Source of the DNA: Candidatus Binatia bacterium
Lineage (GTDB): Bacteria > Desulfobacterota > Binatia > UBA12015
Reading direction: 5' to 3'
Length of the DNA: 64,000 bases
Assembly: GCA_036563615.1 (NCBI GenBank)
Contig: DATCMB010000023.1
Location: forward strand, 62,001-126,000
The position numbers and the translations under genes were made by a program. The notes beneath the pieces are model-generated. The model made no database searches, was not told where the DNA came from, and saw only the letters and a program-made list of their open reading frames with translations. Shown here one piece after another: positions 18,862-30,650 of the stretch (the first letter of the stretch is position 1; each line of letters opens with the position of its first letter).

Positions 18862-21246
18862 ATGCCGGCCGGGGCGACGGCGCTCGCCGGCCTGCGGGTG
18901 GTCGACGCGACCGACGAGAGCGGACGGCTCGCAGGCAAGCTCCTCGCGGAGCTCGGCGCGGACGTCGTGCGCACGCGGCGCGGCGTCGCCGGCGCGTCCT
19001 TGCCGGGCGCCGCCGGCGAGCGCGGCGGCGTGCTCGACTGGTGGTACGACGCGGGCACGCGCGCGCTCGAGCTCGATCTCGAGGACGAGCGCGCGCGGCG
19101 CGTCTTCCGCGACCTCGTCGGGCGCGCCGACGTCCTGATCGAGACCGAGCCGCCCGGGCGGCTCGAGCGTCTCGGACTCGGCTTCGACGCGCTGCGCGCG
19201 CTGCAGCCGCAGCTCGTGCACGTCTCGCTGACGCCGTTCGGCGGCGACGGTCCGCGCGCGCACTGGCAGGCGAGCGACCTGGTCGCGGGCGCGCTCGGCG
19301 GCGTGCTCGCGGTCAGCGGCACGCCCGATCAGCCGCTCAACGGCTTCGGCCGGCAGTCGTTCCACATCGGCGGCTTCTACGCGGCGATCACGGCGCTCGT
19401 CGCGCTGCGCGTCGCGCGCGCGGAACGACGCGCGGTGCACGTCGACGTGAACCTGCAGCAGTGCGTGCTGAGCTGCACCGAGCAGCTGCTGATGTTCTGG
19501 TTCTTCCAGAACGTCTTCCCCGGCGGCATCGCGCCGCGCCGCGGCTCGCTGCACTGGACGGGCGTTTACGAGGTCGTACCGTGCGCGAGCGGGCACGCGC
19601 TGGTGACGCCCGCGCCGCACGCGATGCGGCTCTTCCAGTGGATGAACGAGGACGGGATGCTCGGCTCGCTCGCCGAGTCCCTGCCGAAGAGCGCCGCCGA
19701 GCTATTCGCGCGCGCCGACGAGGTGATGCGTCAGATCCGCGCCTGGGCGGCGACCAAGCCGGCGTCGGAGATCTTTGCCGAGGGGCAGCGACGCCGGCTG
19801 CCGTTCGCCTCGGTGCACTCGGTGCGCGAGGCGGCGAGCAGCCCGCAGGTCGCGGCGCGCGGCTTCTTGCGCGAGGTTCCGAGCGTGCCCGGCGTCGTGC
19901 TGCCGGGGCCGCTGTTTCGCCTGCGCGACGCGCCGGCCGCGGCGCCGGCGCCGCCGCCCGAGTGGCGCAGCGCGCAGAACGAGGACGCGGTCGCGGAGCT
20001 GCTGTCGTCGTGGCCGGCGCGTGCCGCCGCGGCCGACGCGCCGCGCCCGTCGTCGTCCGCGACCGCGCACAAGCCGCTCGCCGGCCTGCGCGTCCTCGAC
20101 TTCACCTGGGTGCTCGCGGGTCCCAAGGCGACGCGCGTCCTCGGCGACCTCGGCGCCGACGTCATCAAGCTGCAGACCGAGATCCGCTCGCAGGGCACGG
20201 CGCACAACGACCACCCGTTCTTCGCGATGTGGAACCGCAGCAAGCGCGCGGTGACGCTCGACATGAAGCACCCGCGCGCGGCGGAGATCGTGCTGCGGCT
20301 CGCCGAGCAGGCGGACGTCGTGGTCGAGAACTTCGCGCCCGGCGTGCTCGACCGCTGGGGCGTCGGCTACGAAGCGCTGCGCGGGCGCAACGAGCGCATC
20401 ATCTACCTCGGCATGTCGGGGTGCGGACGCGACGGTCCGTGGCGCGACTTCGTGACCTACGCGCCGACGATCCATGCGCTGTGCGGCCTCACCTACTTGA
20501 CGAACCCGCCCGACCGCCGCGACGTCGGCCACGGCATCTCGATCACCGACCACGTGAGCGGGCTCGCGGGCGCGCTCGCCGTGCTCGCCGCGCTCGAGGC
20601 GCGCGAGCGCACCGGACGCGGACAGATGATCGATCTCTCGCAGCTCGAGGTCGGGCTCTACCTGCTCGGACCGGCGCTGCTCGAATTCGCGAGCGGCGGA
20701 CGCGAGGCGCAGCCGCACGGCAACCGCGACGGGCTCGACGACCTCGTGCCGAACGAGGTCTACAGATGCCGCGACGGCGAGTGGCTCGCGATCAGCGCCC
20801 GCGACGACGCCGAGTGGCGTCGACTGCGCGACGCGATCGGCGATCCCGCGCTCGCCGACGACGCGCTGTGCGCGGTCGAAGAGAGACGACGGCGGCGCGG
20901 CGAGATCGACGCGCGCCTCGCCGCGTGGGCCGCGACGCGCGACGCCGAGAGCGCGATGACGGAGCTCCAGGAGCGGGGCGTGGCGGCGGGCAAGGTGCAG
21001 TCGGCGCGCGACCTCGTCGAGCGCGATCCGCAGCTCGCCGCGCGGCGCTGCGTCCGCGAGCTGCCGCACGCGACCCTCGGCCGGCAGTCGATCGACCGGT
21101 TCCCGGCCGACTTCTCGGGCTGCTCGCTCGAGCCCTACCGCGCGTCACCTGCCTTCGGCGAGCACACCTTCGAGGTCTACGGCGAGCTGCTCGGGATGTC
21201 GGAGGAGGAGATCGCGCTCGCGATCGCCGACGGGCTGTTCACCTGA
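18862..21246 (+). CDS. Tandem family III (CaiB/BaiF) CoA-transferase fusion
   Basis: 794 residues, about twice the usual 400, made of two CaiB/BaiF domains (about 5-375 and 404-790) joined by an Ala/Pro linker. The second half has LRVLDFTWVLAGPKATRVLG, VVVENFAPGVLDRWG and ITDHVSGLAGALAVL, where Asp563 matches the catalytic Asp that forms the acyl anhydride in formyl-CoA transferase. In the first half the aligned position is Phe167 (QSFHIGGFYAAITAL), so that half should be inactive. The enzyme probably moves CoA between carboxylic acids. It sits 2 bp after the dienelactone hydrolase gene. Confidence 0.88.
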   Translation: MPAGATALAGLRVVDATDESGRLAGKLLAELGADVVRTRRGVAGASLPGAAGERGGVLDWWYDAGTRALELDLEDERARRVFRDLVGRADVLIETEPPGRLERLGLGFDALRALQPQLVHVSLTPFGGDGPRAHWQASDLVAGALGGVLAVSGTPDQPLNGFGRQSFHIGGFYAAITALVALRVARAERRAVHVDVNLQQCVLSCTEQLLMFWFFQNVFPGGIAPRRGSLHWTGVYEVVPCASGHALVTPAPHAMRLFQWMNEDGMLGSLAESLPKSAAELFARADEVMRQIRAWAATKPASEIFAEGQRRRLPFASVHSVREAASSPQVAARGFLREVPSVPGVVLPGPLFRLRDAPAAAPAPPPEWRSAQNEDAVAELLSSWPARAAAADAPRPSSSATAHKPLAGLRVLDFTWVLAGPKATRVLGDLGADVIKLQTEIRSQGTAHNDHPFFAMWNRSKRAVTLDMKHPRAAEIVLRLAEQADVVVENFAPGVLDRWGVGYEALRGRNERIIYLGMSGCGRDGPWRDFVTYAPTIHALCGLTYLTNPPDRRDVGHGISITDHVSGLAGALAVLAALEARERTGRGQMIDLSQLEVGLYLLGPALLEFASGGREAQPHGNRDGLDDLVPNEVYRCRDGEWLAISARDDAEWRRLRDAIGDPALADDALCAVEERRRRRGEIDARLAAWAATRDAESAMTELQERGVAAGKVQSARDLVERDPQLAARRCVRELPHATLGRQSIDRFPADFSGCSLEPYRASPAFGEHTFEVYGELLGMSEEEIALAIADGLFT

Positions 21247-21384
21247 GACGCGCTGCGTAGCGGGCGCTACAGACGGCGGGCACGAAGATCCTTGACCACC
21301 GAGGGCATTGCGCTAGGAATGAACGAGCGTTCGTTGGTCTCGTCTTTCAGCTCGTCGCAGCACAATCGGCGCGGAGGCCCAAGC

Positions 21385-22500
21385 ATGGAGTATCGGCTGA
21401 TCTCGGCGGATTCACACTTCATCGAGCCGCCCAACCTGTGGAAGGACTGGCTGCCGCAGAAGTACCAGGACATCGCGCCGAAGCTGGTCAAGGACGCCGA
21501 CGGCGGCGACGCCTGGGACTACGGCGCCGGCGAGCCGTCGCCGCTCGGCATCTACGCCGCGGCCGGCAAGAACGAGCACAACCTCAAGTGGACCGGCGTC
21601 ACCTACGAGACCATGCACCAGGGGTTCTTCAAGGGTGAGCCGCGCCTCGCCGAGCAGGACGCCGACGGCGTCGACGCCGAGGTGATCTTCAGCTCGGGCC
21701 GGATGCTCGGCTACTTCTACCGGATGAAGGACGACGACGCGCAGCTCGCCGGCCTGCAGGCGCTCAACAACTGGATCTTCCAGGAGTTCTGCAAGCCGAA
21801 CCCGAACCGGCTGATCGGTCTCGCCTACATCCCGGCGATCGGCGCCGAGGCCGCGGCGAAGGAGCTCGAGCGCTGCGTCAAGATGGGCGCGAAGGGCGCG
21901 GCGATCGTCTGCTGGCCGTCGGGCAACGACCAGCTCTCGAAGGACGACGACCCGTTCTGGGCGAAGGCCGAGGAGCTCGACGTCCCGGTGCACATCCACG
22001 TGCGCTTGACGCCGCGCTTCTCACCGCCGCCGAAGGCGACCGGTCAGCAGGGCGGCGACATCCCGGGCCTCGCGACCACGGGCATGCTCGACATGCCGAA
22101 GTTCATGGGCCAGATGATCATCTCCGGCGTCTTCGACCGCTTCCCGAAGCTGCAGATGGTCGGCGTCGAGGCCGGCGCGGGCTGGATCCCGTACTTCCTC
22201 GAGCAGCTCGACGACCGCTACTGGCGCAACCGCAAGTGGGCGAACTGCAATCTCAAGATGCAGCCGTCCGACTACTACCGGCGCAACTGGCACTCGACCT
22301 TCATGAAGGACAGCTACGCGCTGGAGAACCGCTACCGCATCGGCGTCGACAACCTGATGTGGTCGTCGGACTACCCGCACCACGGCTGCGAGTGGCCGTA
22401 CTCGCGCAAGCAGATCCGCGAGACCGCGCAGGGCGTGCCCGAGGACGAGCTCCACAAGATCCTCGCCGGCAACGCCGTCAAGCTCTACAAGCTGCAGTAG
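21385..22500 (+). CDS. Amidohydrolase family protein (COG2159-like)
   Basis: 371 residues from ATG 21385 with Shine-Dalgarno ggagg. The N-terminus LISADSHFIEPPNLW carries the first metal motif (DxH). VPVHIHVRL supplies further ligands and WSSDYPHHGCEWP supplies the late Asp. Overall it resembles the ACMSD/gamma-resorcylate-decarboxylase group of the amidohydrolase superfamily, common in catabolic clusters of soil bacteria. Hydrolysis or non-oxidative decarboxylation are both possible. It lies 138 bp after the CoA-transferase and is followed by a perfect hairpin. Confidence 0.87.
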   Translation: MEYRLISADSHFIEPPNLWKDWLPQKYQDIAPKLVKDADGGDAWDYGAGEPSPLGIYAAAGKNEHNLKWTGVTYETMHQGFFKGEPRLAEQDADGVDAEVIFSSGRMLGYFYRMKDDDAQLAGLQALNNWIFQEFCKPNPNRLIGLAYIPAIGAEAAAKELERCVKMGAKGAAIVCWPSGNDQLSKDDDPFWAKAEELDVPVHIHVRLTPRFSPPPKATGQQGGDIPGLATTGMLDMPKFMGQMIISGVFDRFPKLQMVGVEAGAGWIPYFLEQLDDRYWRNRKWANCNLKMQPSDYYRRNWHSTFMKDSYALENRYRIGVDNLMWSSDYPHHGCEWPYSRKQIRETAQGVPEDELHKILAGNAVKLYKLQ

Positions 22501-22508
22501 GAGTTGCG

Positions 22509-22544
22509 GCGCGGGCGGACGAGCAGGTGTTCGTCCGCCCGCGC
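22509..22544 (+). terminator. 14-bp-stem hairpin after the amidohydrolase gene
   Basis: Left arm 22509-22522 and right arm 22531-22544 are perfectly complementary around an 8-base loop, starting 8 bp after the stop codon. No T-run follows. Position supports a terminator or transcript-end stabiliser. Confidence 0.55.
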
Positions 22545-22635
22545 AAGAGGAACGCGCGCTCGCCGAGCGGCACGAGCGCGCGCGGCGCCGCGCGCACGAA
22601 CGCCGGCAGCGCTTCGACGAGCGGCGACACGTCGA

Positions 22636-22679
22636 CGATCCCCGCGCGCCGGCAGGTTTGAACCGGCGCGCGGGGATCG
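22636..22679 (-). terminator. 17-bp-stem hairpin after the minus-strand secreted-protein gene
   Basis: Arms 22636-22652 and 22663-22679 pair perfectly around a 10-base loop, 14 bp beyond the stop codon at 22694. No T-run. With the hairpin at 22509 it forms a pair serving two convergent genes. Confidence 0.55.
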
Positions 22680-22693
22680 CGCTTAGACGCGGG

Positions 22694-23635
22694 TCACTGA
22701 CACCAGCTCTGGTAGGCCTGCGAAGCCTCGAGCGCCGCGACGCATGCCGCGGTCTCCGCTGGCGTGGTCGGGATGGGCTCCGGCAGGCCGTCGCAGTCCC
22801 CCGTGTTCTCGGGATCGAGATCGGGACCGAAGAGGACGCACTGGCCGCTGGACACGGCCGCACCCCCACGCGGCAGGATGAACTCGTTTCCCATGAGCGT
22901 GGTGAAGAGGCACTCATCGGCGGTGGTCAGCGAAGTCTCCCAGCTCGGCGCTCCGCACACCGCCCCACCGCGTTCGTCCTCGTCGAAGAAGTCCGGCGGG
23001 AACATCGTGTCGAGCGACTCGGTCGTCCAGCACGGACACGACGCGGGCGGCTCGAGGCTGGAGACGAGGCGCAGGACGCCGGACCAGAGGAGATTCCACG
23101 CCTCCGGCGCGGTCGTGTCCGTCTGACAATCGCTCTTCTTGCTTGCGCGGGCGAAGGCCTTGAGGAACTTCCGCTCCGCGGCCTCGACCTTCGCGTCGAG
23201 CGACGGCGGGTCGGGCAAGCGCGAATTGCGGACGTACGCCTTCACGAGCACCCGCGAGAAACGCCTGAAGGCGACGGTCTGCGCCGTCGAGCACGGCGTC
23301 GCGAAGGGCGACGGGCCGACCGCATCGCTGAGCTCGTTCATCACCTCGGCGACGACGTCGCCGACTGCCGCGGAGTTCCCGACGATGGAGCAACCGCCGC
23401 GCATCTCGGCGGCTTCGAATGCGGCCGCGCGTTGCGCGGCCGCGGCCGCGAAGCAGGTATCGCGAGCCGAAATCGTGTCTTGCTTCAGGCACGTCAGGCG
23501 CTTGCGGAGCTCGACGCCCGCAGCGCGAAGTTTTGCCGCGTCGCAGGCTTGGGCGGAAGCCGCTCGAGCGGAGACGTGAAGCGCGGGGAGCAGCAGTGCC
23601 GTAGCGAGAACACAGGAGCGGAAGACGCTGGCCAT
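22694..23635 (-). CDS. Secreted Cys-containing protein of unknown function
   Basis: 313 residues from ATG 23635 with Shine-Dalgarno aaggaggg. Signal peptide (about 1-30, ALHVSARAASA). The mature protein has about a dozen cysteines, several in helical contexts (AQACDAAKLRAAGVELRKRL, CLKQDTISARDTC, ADECLF, ETAACVAALEASQAYQSWC) that suggest disulfide-linked helices. I do not recognise a named domain. Probably periplasmic or surface-exposed. It is divergent from uvrA at 23794. Confidence 0.7.
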   Translation of the reverse strand: MASVFRSCVLATALLLPALHVSARAASAQACDAAKLRAAGVELRKRLTCLKQDTISARDTCFAAAAAQRAAAFEAAEMRGGCSIVGNSAAVGDVVAEVMNELSDAVGPSPFATPCSTAQTVAFRRFSRVLVKAYVRNSRLPDPPSLDAKVEAAERKFLKAFARASKKSDCQTDTTAPEAWNLLWSGVLRLVSSLEPPASCPCWTTESLDTMFPPDFFDEDERGGAVCGAPSWETSLTTADECLFTTLMGNEFILPRGGAAVSSGQCVLFGPDLDPENTGDCDGLPEPIPTTPAETAACVAALEASQAYQSWCQ

Positions 23636-23793
23636 CGTACCCTCCTTGAGCTGTTGACCGCCGTACGGCGGGCCCCACCATGCGCCAACTGGCGAGGCAC
23701 ATTTAAGCATCGTCGGGGGCCAGCGTGCCTTCCCGTCCCGGCCGGCGGAGCCGATTGCTTTCGCCCCGCTGCGCGCTAAGCAGACCAGCGCGC

Positions 23794-26649
<2,856 letters not shown>

Positions 26650-26782
26650 GCGGGCGCCCGGCGCAAACGCCGACCGCGAGCCGTCGGAGCGCGCGAACGC
26701 GCGTCGGCCCGCGTGCGCCCGCCGCGCGGCCTCGGTTTCCTTTTCGGCTCGACGCTGATAGGACTGCGCGCGGAGGTCGCCG

Positions 26783-27256
26783 TTGTCGTTCAAGCGTTTT
26801 GGCGCCGCGCTGCTCGCCGTCCTGCTGGTGCTGGCGTGCAGCGGCAAGAGGTCGCTGGTCAACGAGGACGATCCGTTCGACGATCCGTTCTTCAGCGACG
26901 GGCTCGGCGGCGGGGACTCGCTCGACGCGTTCCTGCGTGAGCCGGCCCCGAGCGTCGGCTGGCTCGCGCGCGAGGGCGCGGTGCCGCCGACGAGGTCGGC
27001 GCGCGAGCGCGCCGCCGAGCTGGCGGGCGAGCCCTTGCCGGCCGAGGGCGGCGTCCTGCTCGAGGCCGAGGGCGGGGAGTCGGGCGAGGGCGTCTACGGC
27101 GACGACCCGTACGGCGACGAGGACGACGCCAATGCGCGTGCCCGCGCGCGCGGCGAGAAGAGCTTCTACGAGCGCGCGTCCGAGGCGACGCTCGCGACGA
27201 TGAGCGTGCTCGTCGGCGCCGGCATGGCGGCGCTGCCGTTCCTGGTCGGGACCTAG
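26783..27256 (+). CDS. Small acidic lipoprotein, function unknown
   Basis: 157 residues from a TTG at 26783 with Shine-Dalgarno cggagg. Lipobox VLAC (lipidated Cys near 19). An acidic stretch (NEDDPFDDPFFSDGLGGGD), a region rich in Glu/Gly, and a C-terminal hydrophobic segment (TMSVLVGAGMAALPFLV, about 138-154) that may insert in a membrane. No family recognised. The gene stands alone between uvrA and the convergent pabC. Confidence 0.65.
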   Translation: MSFKRFGAALLAVLLVLACSGKRSLVNEDDPFDDPFFSDGLGGGDSLDAFLREPAPSVGWLAREGAVPPTRSARERAAELAGEPLPAEGGVLLEAEGGESGEGVYGDDPYGDEDDANARARARGEKSFYERASEATLATMSVLVGAGMAALPFLVGT

Positions 27257-27312
27257 TCGCGCAGCGCGCGCCCGTCGCGTCGGAGCGCGGGACCGGACGG
27301 ACGGAGAGCGAT

Positions 27313-28233
27313 CTAGCGACGCGCGGCGCGCGTCAGCGTGCGCGCGACGAACGCGCGGTAGCGCTCCTGCAGGAGCCGCGTCACCGGACCGGGCTTGCCG
27401 CCCGCGACGCGCGCGCCGTCGACGCGCACGACCGGCATGACCTCGATCGTGCTCGCGGTGAGGAAGAGCTCGTCCATCTCGTGCAGGCGCGCTGCCCGGA
27501 GCGGCACGATGTCGACCGGAACTCCCGCCTCCGCCGCGAGGCGCAGCACCACCGAGCGCGTCACGCCCGGCAGGCACCCTTCGTCGAGCGACGGCGTCAA
27601 GAGCCGTCCACGGCGCACCGCGAACAGGTTGCTCGTCGTGCCCTCGCTGACCGTGCCGTCGCGCTCGACGTAGACGCCCTCGAAGGCGCGGCGCGCGGCG
27701 GCGCGCATCTTGCCGAGCACGGCGGGCAGGTAGGCCGTCGTCTTGTGGCCGTCCGTCACCGCGCCGCGGCCATGCCCGAAGGGCAGCAGGACGATCGCGA
27801 CGCCGCGCTCGCGCAGCTCCGGCAGCTCGGACGGGATCTCGCGCGCCGACACCAGCACGCGCGGCTGGACGTTCGGCGGCGGGATCAGTCCTTCGCCGCT
27901 GCCGCGTGTCACGGTGACGCGCACCGCGGCGTCCGCGAGACCGCGCGCGCGCAGCACGGCGAGCGCCGCCGCGCGCAGGTCGGCGCGCGGCCGCGGGATC
28001 GCGAACGCGCGCAGGCTCGCGGCGAGGCGTCGCTCGTGCTGCGGCCAGAGGAACGGCACGCCGCCGTAGATGCGCACGGTCTCGAACACCGCGTCGCCGT
28101 AGAGGAAGCCGCGGTCCTGCGCCGGGATCGCGGCGCGCGCGGTGTCGATCAGGCGACCGTCGAGCCAGACGACGTCGCGCGCGGGGGCGCGTCGCGCGCG
28201 CGGTGCCACGTTGGTCGTCGCGGGCACCGTCAT
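27313..28233 (-). CDS. pabC: Aminotransferase class IV, likely 4-amino-4-deoxychorismate lyase
   Basis: 306 residues, fold-type IV PLP enzyme. DRGFLYGDAVFETVRIYGG (about 41-59), HKTTAYLPAVLG with the likely PLP-binding Lys, GTVSEGTTSNLFAV, and CLPGVTRSVVLRLA are seen. Branched-chain aminotransferases and D-amino-acid transaminases share these motifs. The call to PabC rests on its ATG overlapping the stop of pabB, which suggests conversion of ADC to p-aminobenzoate and pyruvate for folate. The first 20 residues are low-complexity and a later start is possible. Confidence 0.8.
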   Translation of the reverse strand: MTVPATTNVAPRARRAPARDVVWLDGRLIDTARAAIPAQDRGFLYGDAVFETVRIYGGVPFLWPQHERRLAASLRAFAIPRPRADLRAAALAVLRARGLADAAVRVTVTRGSGEGLIPPPNVQPRVLVSAREIPSELPELRERGVAIVLLPFGHGRGAVTDGHKTTAYLPAVLGKMRAAARRAFEGVYVERDGTVSEGTTSNLFAVRRGRLLTPSLDEGCLPGVTRSVVLRLAAEAGVPVDIVPLRAARLHEMDELFLTASTIEVMPVVRVDGARVAGGKPGPVTRLLQERYRAFVARTLTRAARR

Positions 28234-29666
28234 GCACCCTCCGCGACCGCGCGCGGCGCGAGCGCCCGCGCGAGCGGCGGGCGCTCCTGCGCAAAAGGGT
28301 CGAGGCCGAGCGCGCGCAAGAACGGCGTCGCCTTGAGCAGGCACTCCTCGTGCTCGCGGCGCGGGTCCGAATCGGCGACGATGCCGCCGCCGGCGTGGTA
28401 CGTGTAGACGCCGTCGCACGCGACCGCGGTGCGGATCGCGATCGCGGAGTCGAAGTCGCGCGCGCCGCGGAACCAGGCGATCGCGCCGGTGTAGAGCTCG
28501 CGCGGCGCGGGCTCGAGCTCGGCGATCACCTGCGCGGCGCGGATCTTCGGCGCGCCGGTGATCGAGCCGCCGGGGAAGGTCGCGCGCAGCAGCGCGGCGA
28601 GGCCGACGTCGTCGCGCAGCGTGCCGCGCACGGTCGACACCATGTGGTGCAGCGTCGCGAAGGTCTCGACCCGCATGAGCGACGGCACGTGCACCGAGCC
28701 CGCGACGCACACGCGTCCGAGATCGTTGCGCTCGAGGTCGACGATCATCACGTGCTCGGCGCGCTCCTTGGGGTCGGTGAGCAACGCTTCGCGGAGGGCG
28801 GCGTCACGAGCGGGCTCCGGCGCGCGCGGACGCGTGCCCTTGATCGGCTCGGTTTCGATCGTCCGTCCGGCGACCCGCACGAAGCGCTCCGGGGAGCCGC
28901 ACAGCACGGCGAAGCGTCCGCAGTCGAGGTAGGCGCCCTGCGGCACGTGCTGCGCGGCGCGCATGCGGAGGTAGGTCTCGCTCGGCGACGCGTCGCTCGC
29001 GACGCGAACGCGCTGCGCGAGGTTCACCTGGTAGACGTCGCCGGCGGCGATGTAGGCGAGCGCGCGCTCGACGGCGGCGATGTGGCGTTCGGCGTGCGGC
29101 GCTTCGAGGAGGCGCGCGGCGCGACGTGTGCCGCGGCGCTGCGCGGGGACGTCGTCGCGCGCCTCGAGGACGATCGACGCGACGCGCTCGGCCGCTCCGG
29201 CGGTCGCGGCGTGCACGCGCACGCTGCACGACGCCGCGCGCTCCGCGTCGGCGCGGGCGCGATCGGCGCGCACTTCGAGCACGGCGTCGTAGCGCGCGAG
29301 CCGCGCGAGCGGCAGGCGCGAGCTCGGGTCGCGGCGCGGCTCGATGCGCGGCTCGATCGCGCACGCGAGGTCGTAGGCGAAGAAGCCGATGGTGTGCGGC
29401 ACGCCGTCCGGGACGTCGTCGGCGGCGCCCGCGACGAACTCCTCGAGCGCCTGCAGCGGCTCGCCGCGCACCGAGCGCCCGCGGCCGTCGCGCGCTTCGA
29501 CTAGACGCCCGTCGGCGCGCAAAACCAGTTGCGCCCGTGGGAGGAAGCCCATAAAGGTTGCCCCGTCGGTTCCCTCGCCGTCGAGCCAGAAAGCTCCGCT
29601 TTCCTCGGCAACCCTGCGGAACAGGCCCTCGACCGACGTGGAGATGTCGAGCTCGATCACCGCCAT
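28230..29666 (-). CDS. pabB: Aminodeoxychorismate synthase component I
   Basis: 478 residues of the chorismate-binding family. GDVYQVNLAQRV, ETEPIKGTRPR (PIKGT marks PabB; TrpE has PIAGT), KERAEHVMIVDLERNDLG, FATLHHMVSTVRG, FPGGSITGAPKIRA and YTGAIAWF are all present, so the catalytic domain is intact. PabB with a PabA amidotransferase makes 4-amino-4-deoxychorismate; pabA is not in the window. The C-terminal tail after HEECLLKATPFLRAL is variable. It overlaps pabC and is divergent from the HtrA-like gene by 57 bp. Confidence 0.93.
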   Translation of the reverse strand: MAVIELDISTSVEGLFRRVAEESGAFWLDGEGTDGATFMGFLPRAQLVLRADGRLVEARDGRGRSVRGEPLQALEEFVAGAADDVPDGVPHTIGFFAYDLACAIEPRIEPRRDPSSRLPLARLARYDAVLEVRADRARADAERAASCSVRVHAATAGAAERVASIVLEARDDVPAQRRGTRRAARLLEAPHAERHIAAVERALAYIAAGDVYQVNLAQRVRVASDASPSETYLRMRAAQHVPQGAYLDCGRFAVLCGSPERFVRVAGRTIETEPIKGTRPRAPEPARDAALREALLTDPKERAEHVMIVDLERNDLGRVCVAGSVHVPSLMRVETFATLHHMVSTVRGTLRDDVGLAALLRATFPGGSITGAPKIRAAQVIAELEPAPRELYTGAIAWFRGARDFDSAIAIRTAVACDGVYTYHAGGGIVADSDPRREHEECLLKATPFLRALGLDPFAQERPPLARALAPRAVAEGA

Positions 29667-29723
29667 TCAGCTCTCACTCGTTCCGCTGGGACGCTGCGCC
29701 GCGGACGCGAGAGGGATACCGTC

Positions 29724-30620
29724 TTGAACGCCTCGGTTCACCTGCTGCGCAAAGTGGTGCCGGCGACCGTGCACCTGCGCGCGGAGGTCGCGCAGAGCCA
29801 CCCCTCGGCGGAGATCCTCGGCACCGAGCGCATGGGCACCGGCACGGTCGTCGCGCCGTGGGGGCTCGTCGTCACCGCGCACTACCTGCTGATCGGCTCG
29901 AAGACCGTCGAGGTGACCTTCGACGGCGACGACGTGCAGCTCGGCGACGTGGTCGCGATCGACTACGCCACGGGGCTCGGCGTCGTGAAGCTAAGAGATC
30001 CGCTCGCGCCGCGGGTCGAGATCCGTCCGATCGAGGACGTGCGCGTCGGCGAGGAGGTGTTCCTGGTCGCGAGCGTCGCCGACGGACGGCGCGTCGACGC
30101 GGGTGTGATCAGCTCGATCGACGTCTTCGAGGCGTTCTGGGAGTACCTGCTCGAGCGCGCGATCACGGTCACCGTGCAGAACCCGGGGCTCGGCGGCGGT
30201 CCGCTGCTCGACGCGCACGGTCGGATGGTCGGCGTCGTCGCGCTGTCGCTCGCCGAGGTCGGCAAGTTCACGCTCGCGGTGCCGGCGTCGCTCGCGATTC
30301 CGGTGCTCGACGAGGTCGCGCGCCACGGGAGCTGGGCTCCGCAGGCGCCGCGCGGCTGGATCGGCATCACCTGCTACACGCTGCGCGACCACGTCGTGCT
30401 CGCGGGCATCGTGCCGAACAGCCCGGCCGCGGACGCCGGGCTCCGGTCCGGCGACGTGATCCTGACGATCGACGGCCACGAGGTGCACGACCGCAGGGCG
30501 CTCTACGAGCGGATCTGGCAGCACCGGGACGGCGACGTCGTGCGGCTGCGCATCCATCGCGGCAACGAGATGCGCGAGCTCGAGTTCCCCGCCGGGACGA
30601 TCGAAGCGTTCTTCGCGTGA
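29724..30620 (+). CDS. HtrA/DegP-like protein with PDZ domain, catalytic triad lost
   Basis: 298 residues from TTG 29724. The trypsin-like domain (about 10-200) follows the S1C pattern, but all three active-site positions differ: the His position is Tyr54 (VVTAHYLL, with a His one residue early), the Asp is Gly84 (DYATGLGVVKL) and the Ser is Gly157 (NPGLGGGPL instead of NPGNSGGPL). A PDZ domain (about 208-290, GWIGI, GIVPNSPAADAGLRSGDVIL) is intact. No signal peptide or transmembrane segment is obvious. It is most likely a peptide-binding pseudoprotease, perhaps cytoplasmic. It converges with the sirtuin gene. Confidence 0.85.
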   Translation: MNASVHLLRKVVPATVHLRAEVAQSHPSAEILGTERMGTGTVVAPWGLVVTAHYLLIGSKTVEVTFDGDDVQLGDVVAIDYATGLGVVKLRDPLAPRVEIRPIEDVRVGEEVFLVASVADGRRVDAGVISSIDVFEAFWEYLLERAITVTVQNPGLGGGPLLDAHGRMVGVVALSLAEVGKFTLAVPASLAIPVLDEVARHGSWAPQAPRGWIGITCYTLRDHVVLAGIVPNSPAADAGLRSGDVILTIDGHEVHDRRALYERIWQHRDGDVVRLRIHRGNEMRELEFPAGTIEAFFA

Positions 30621-30650
30621 GCGCCGGGTACCGCGCGCGAGCGCGGCGCC

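Noticed and set aside
22653..22666. tRNA T-loop-like sequence (ttcaaac on the minus strand)
   Set aside because: It is the loop and inner stem of the 17-bp hairpin; no acceptor, D or anticodon arms fit around it.
22545..22690. Minus-strand reading with a coding-like stretch (ALVPLGERAFLLRGRT)
   Set aside because: No start codon or ribosome site, and it runs through both hairpins.
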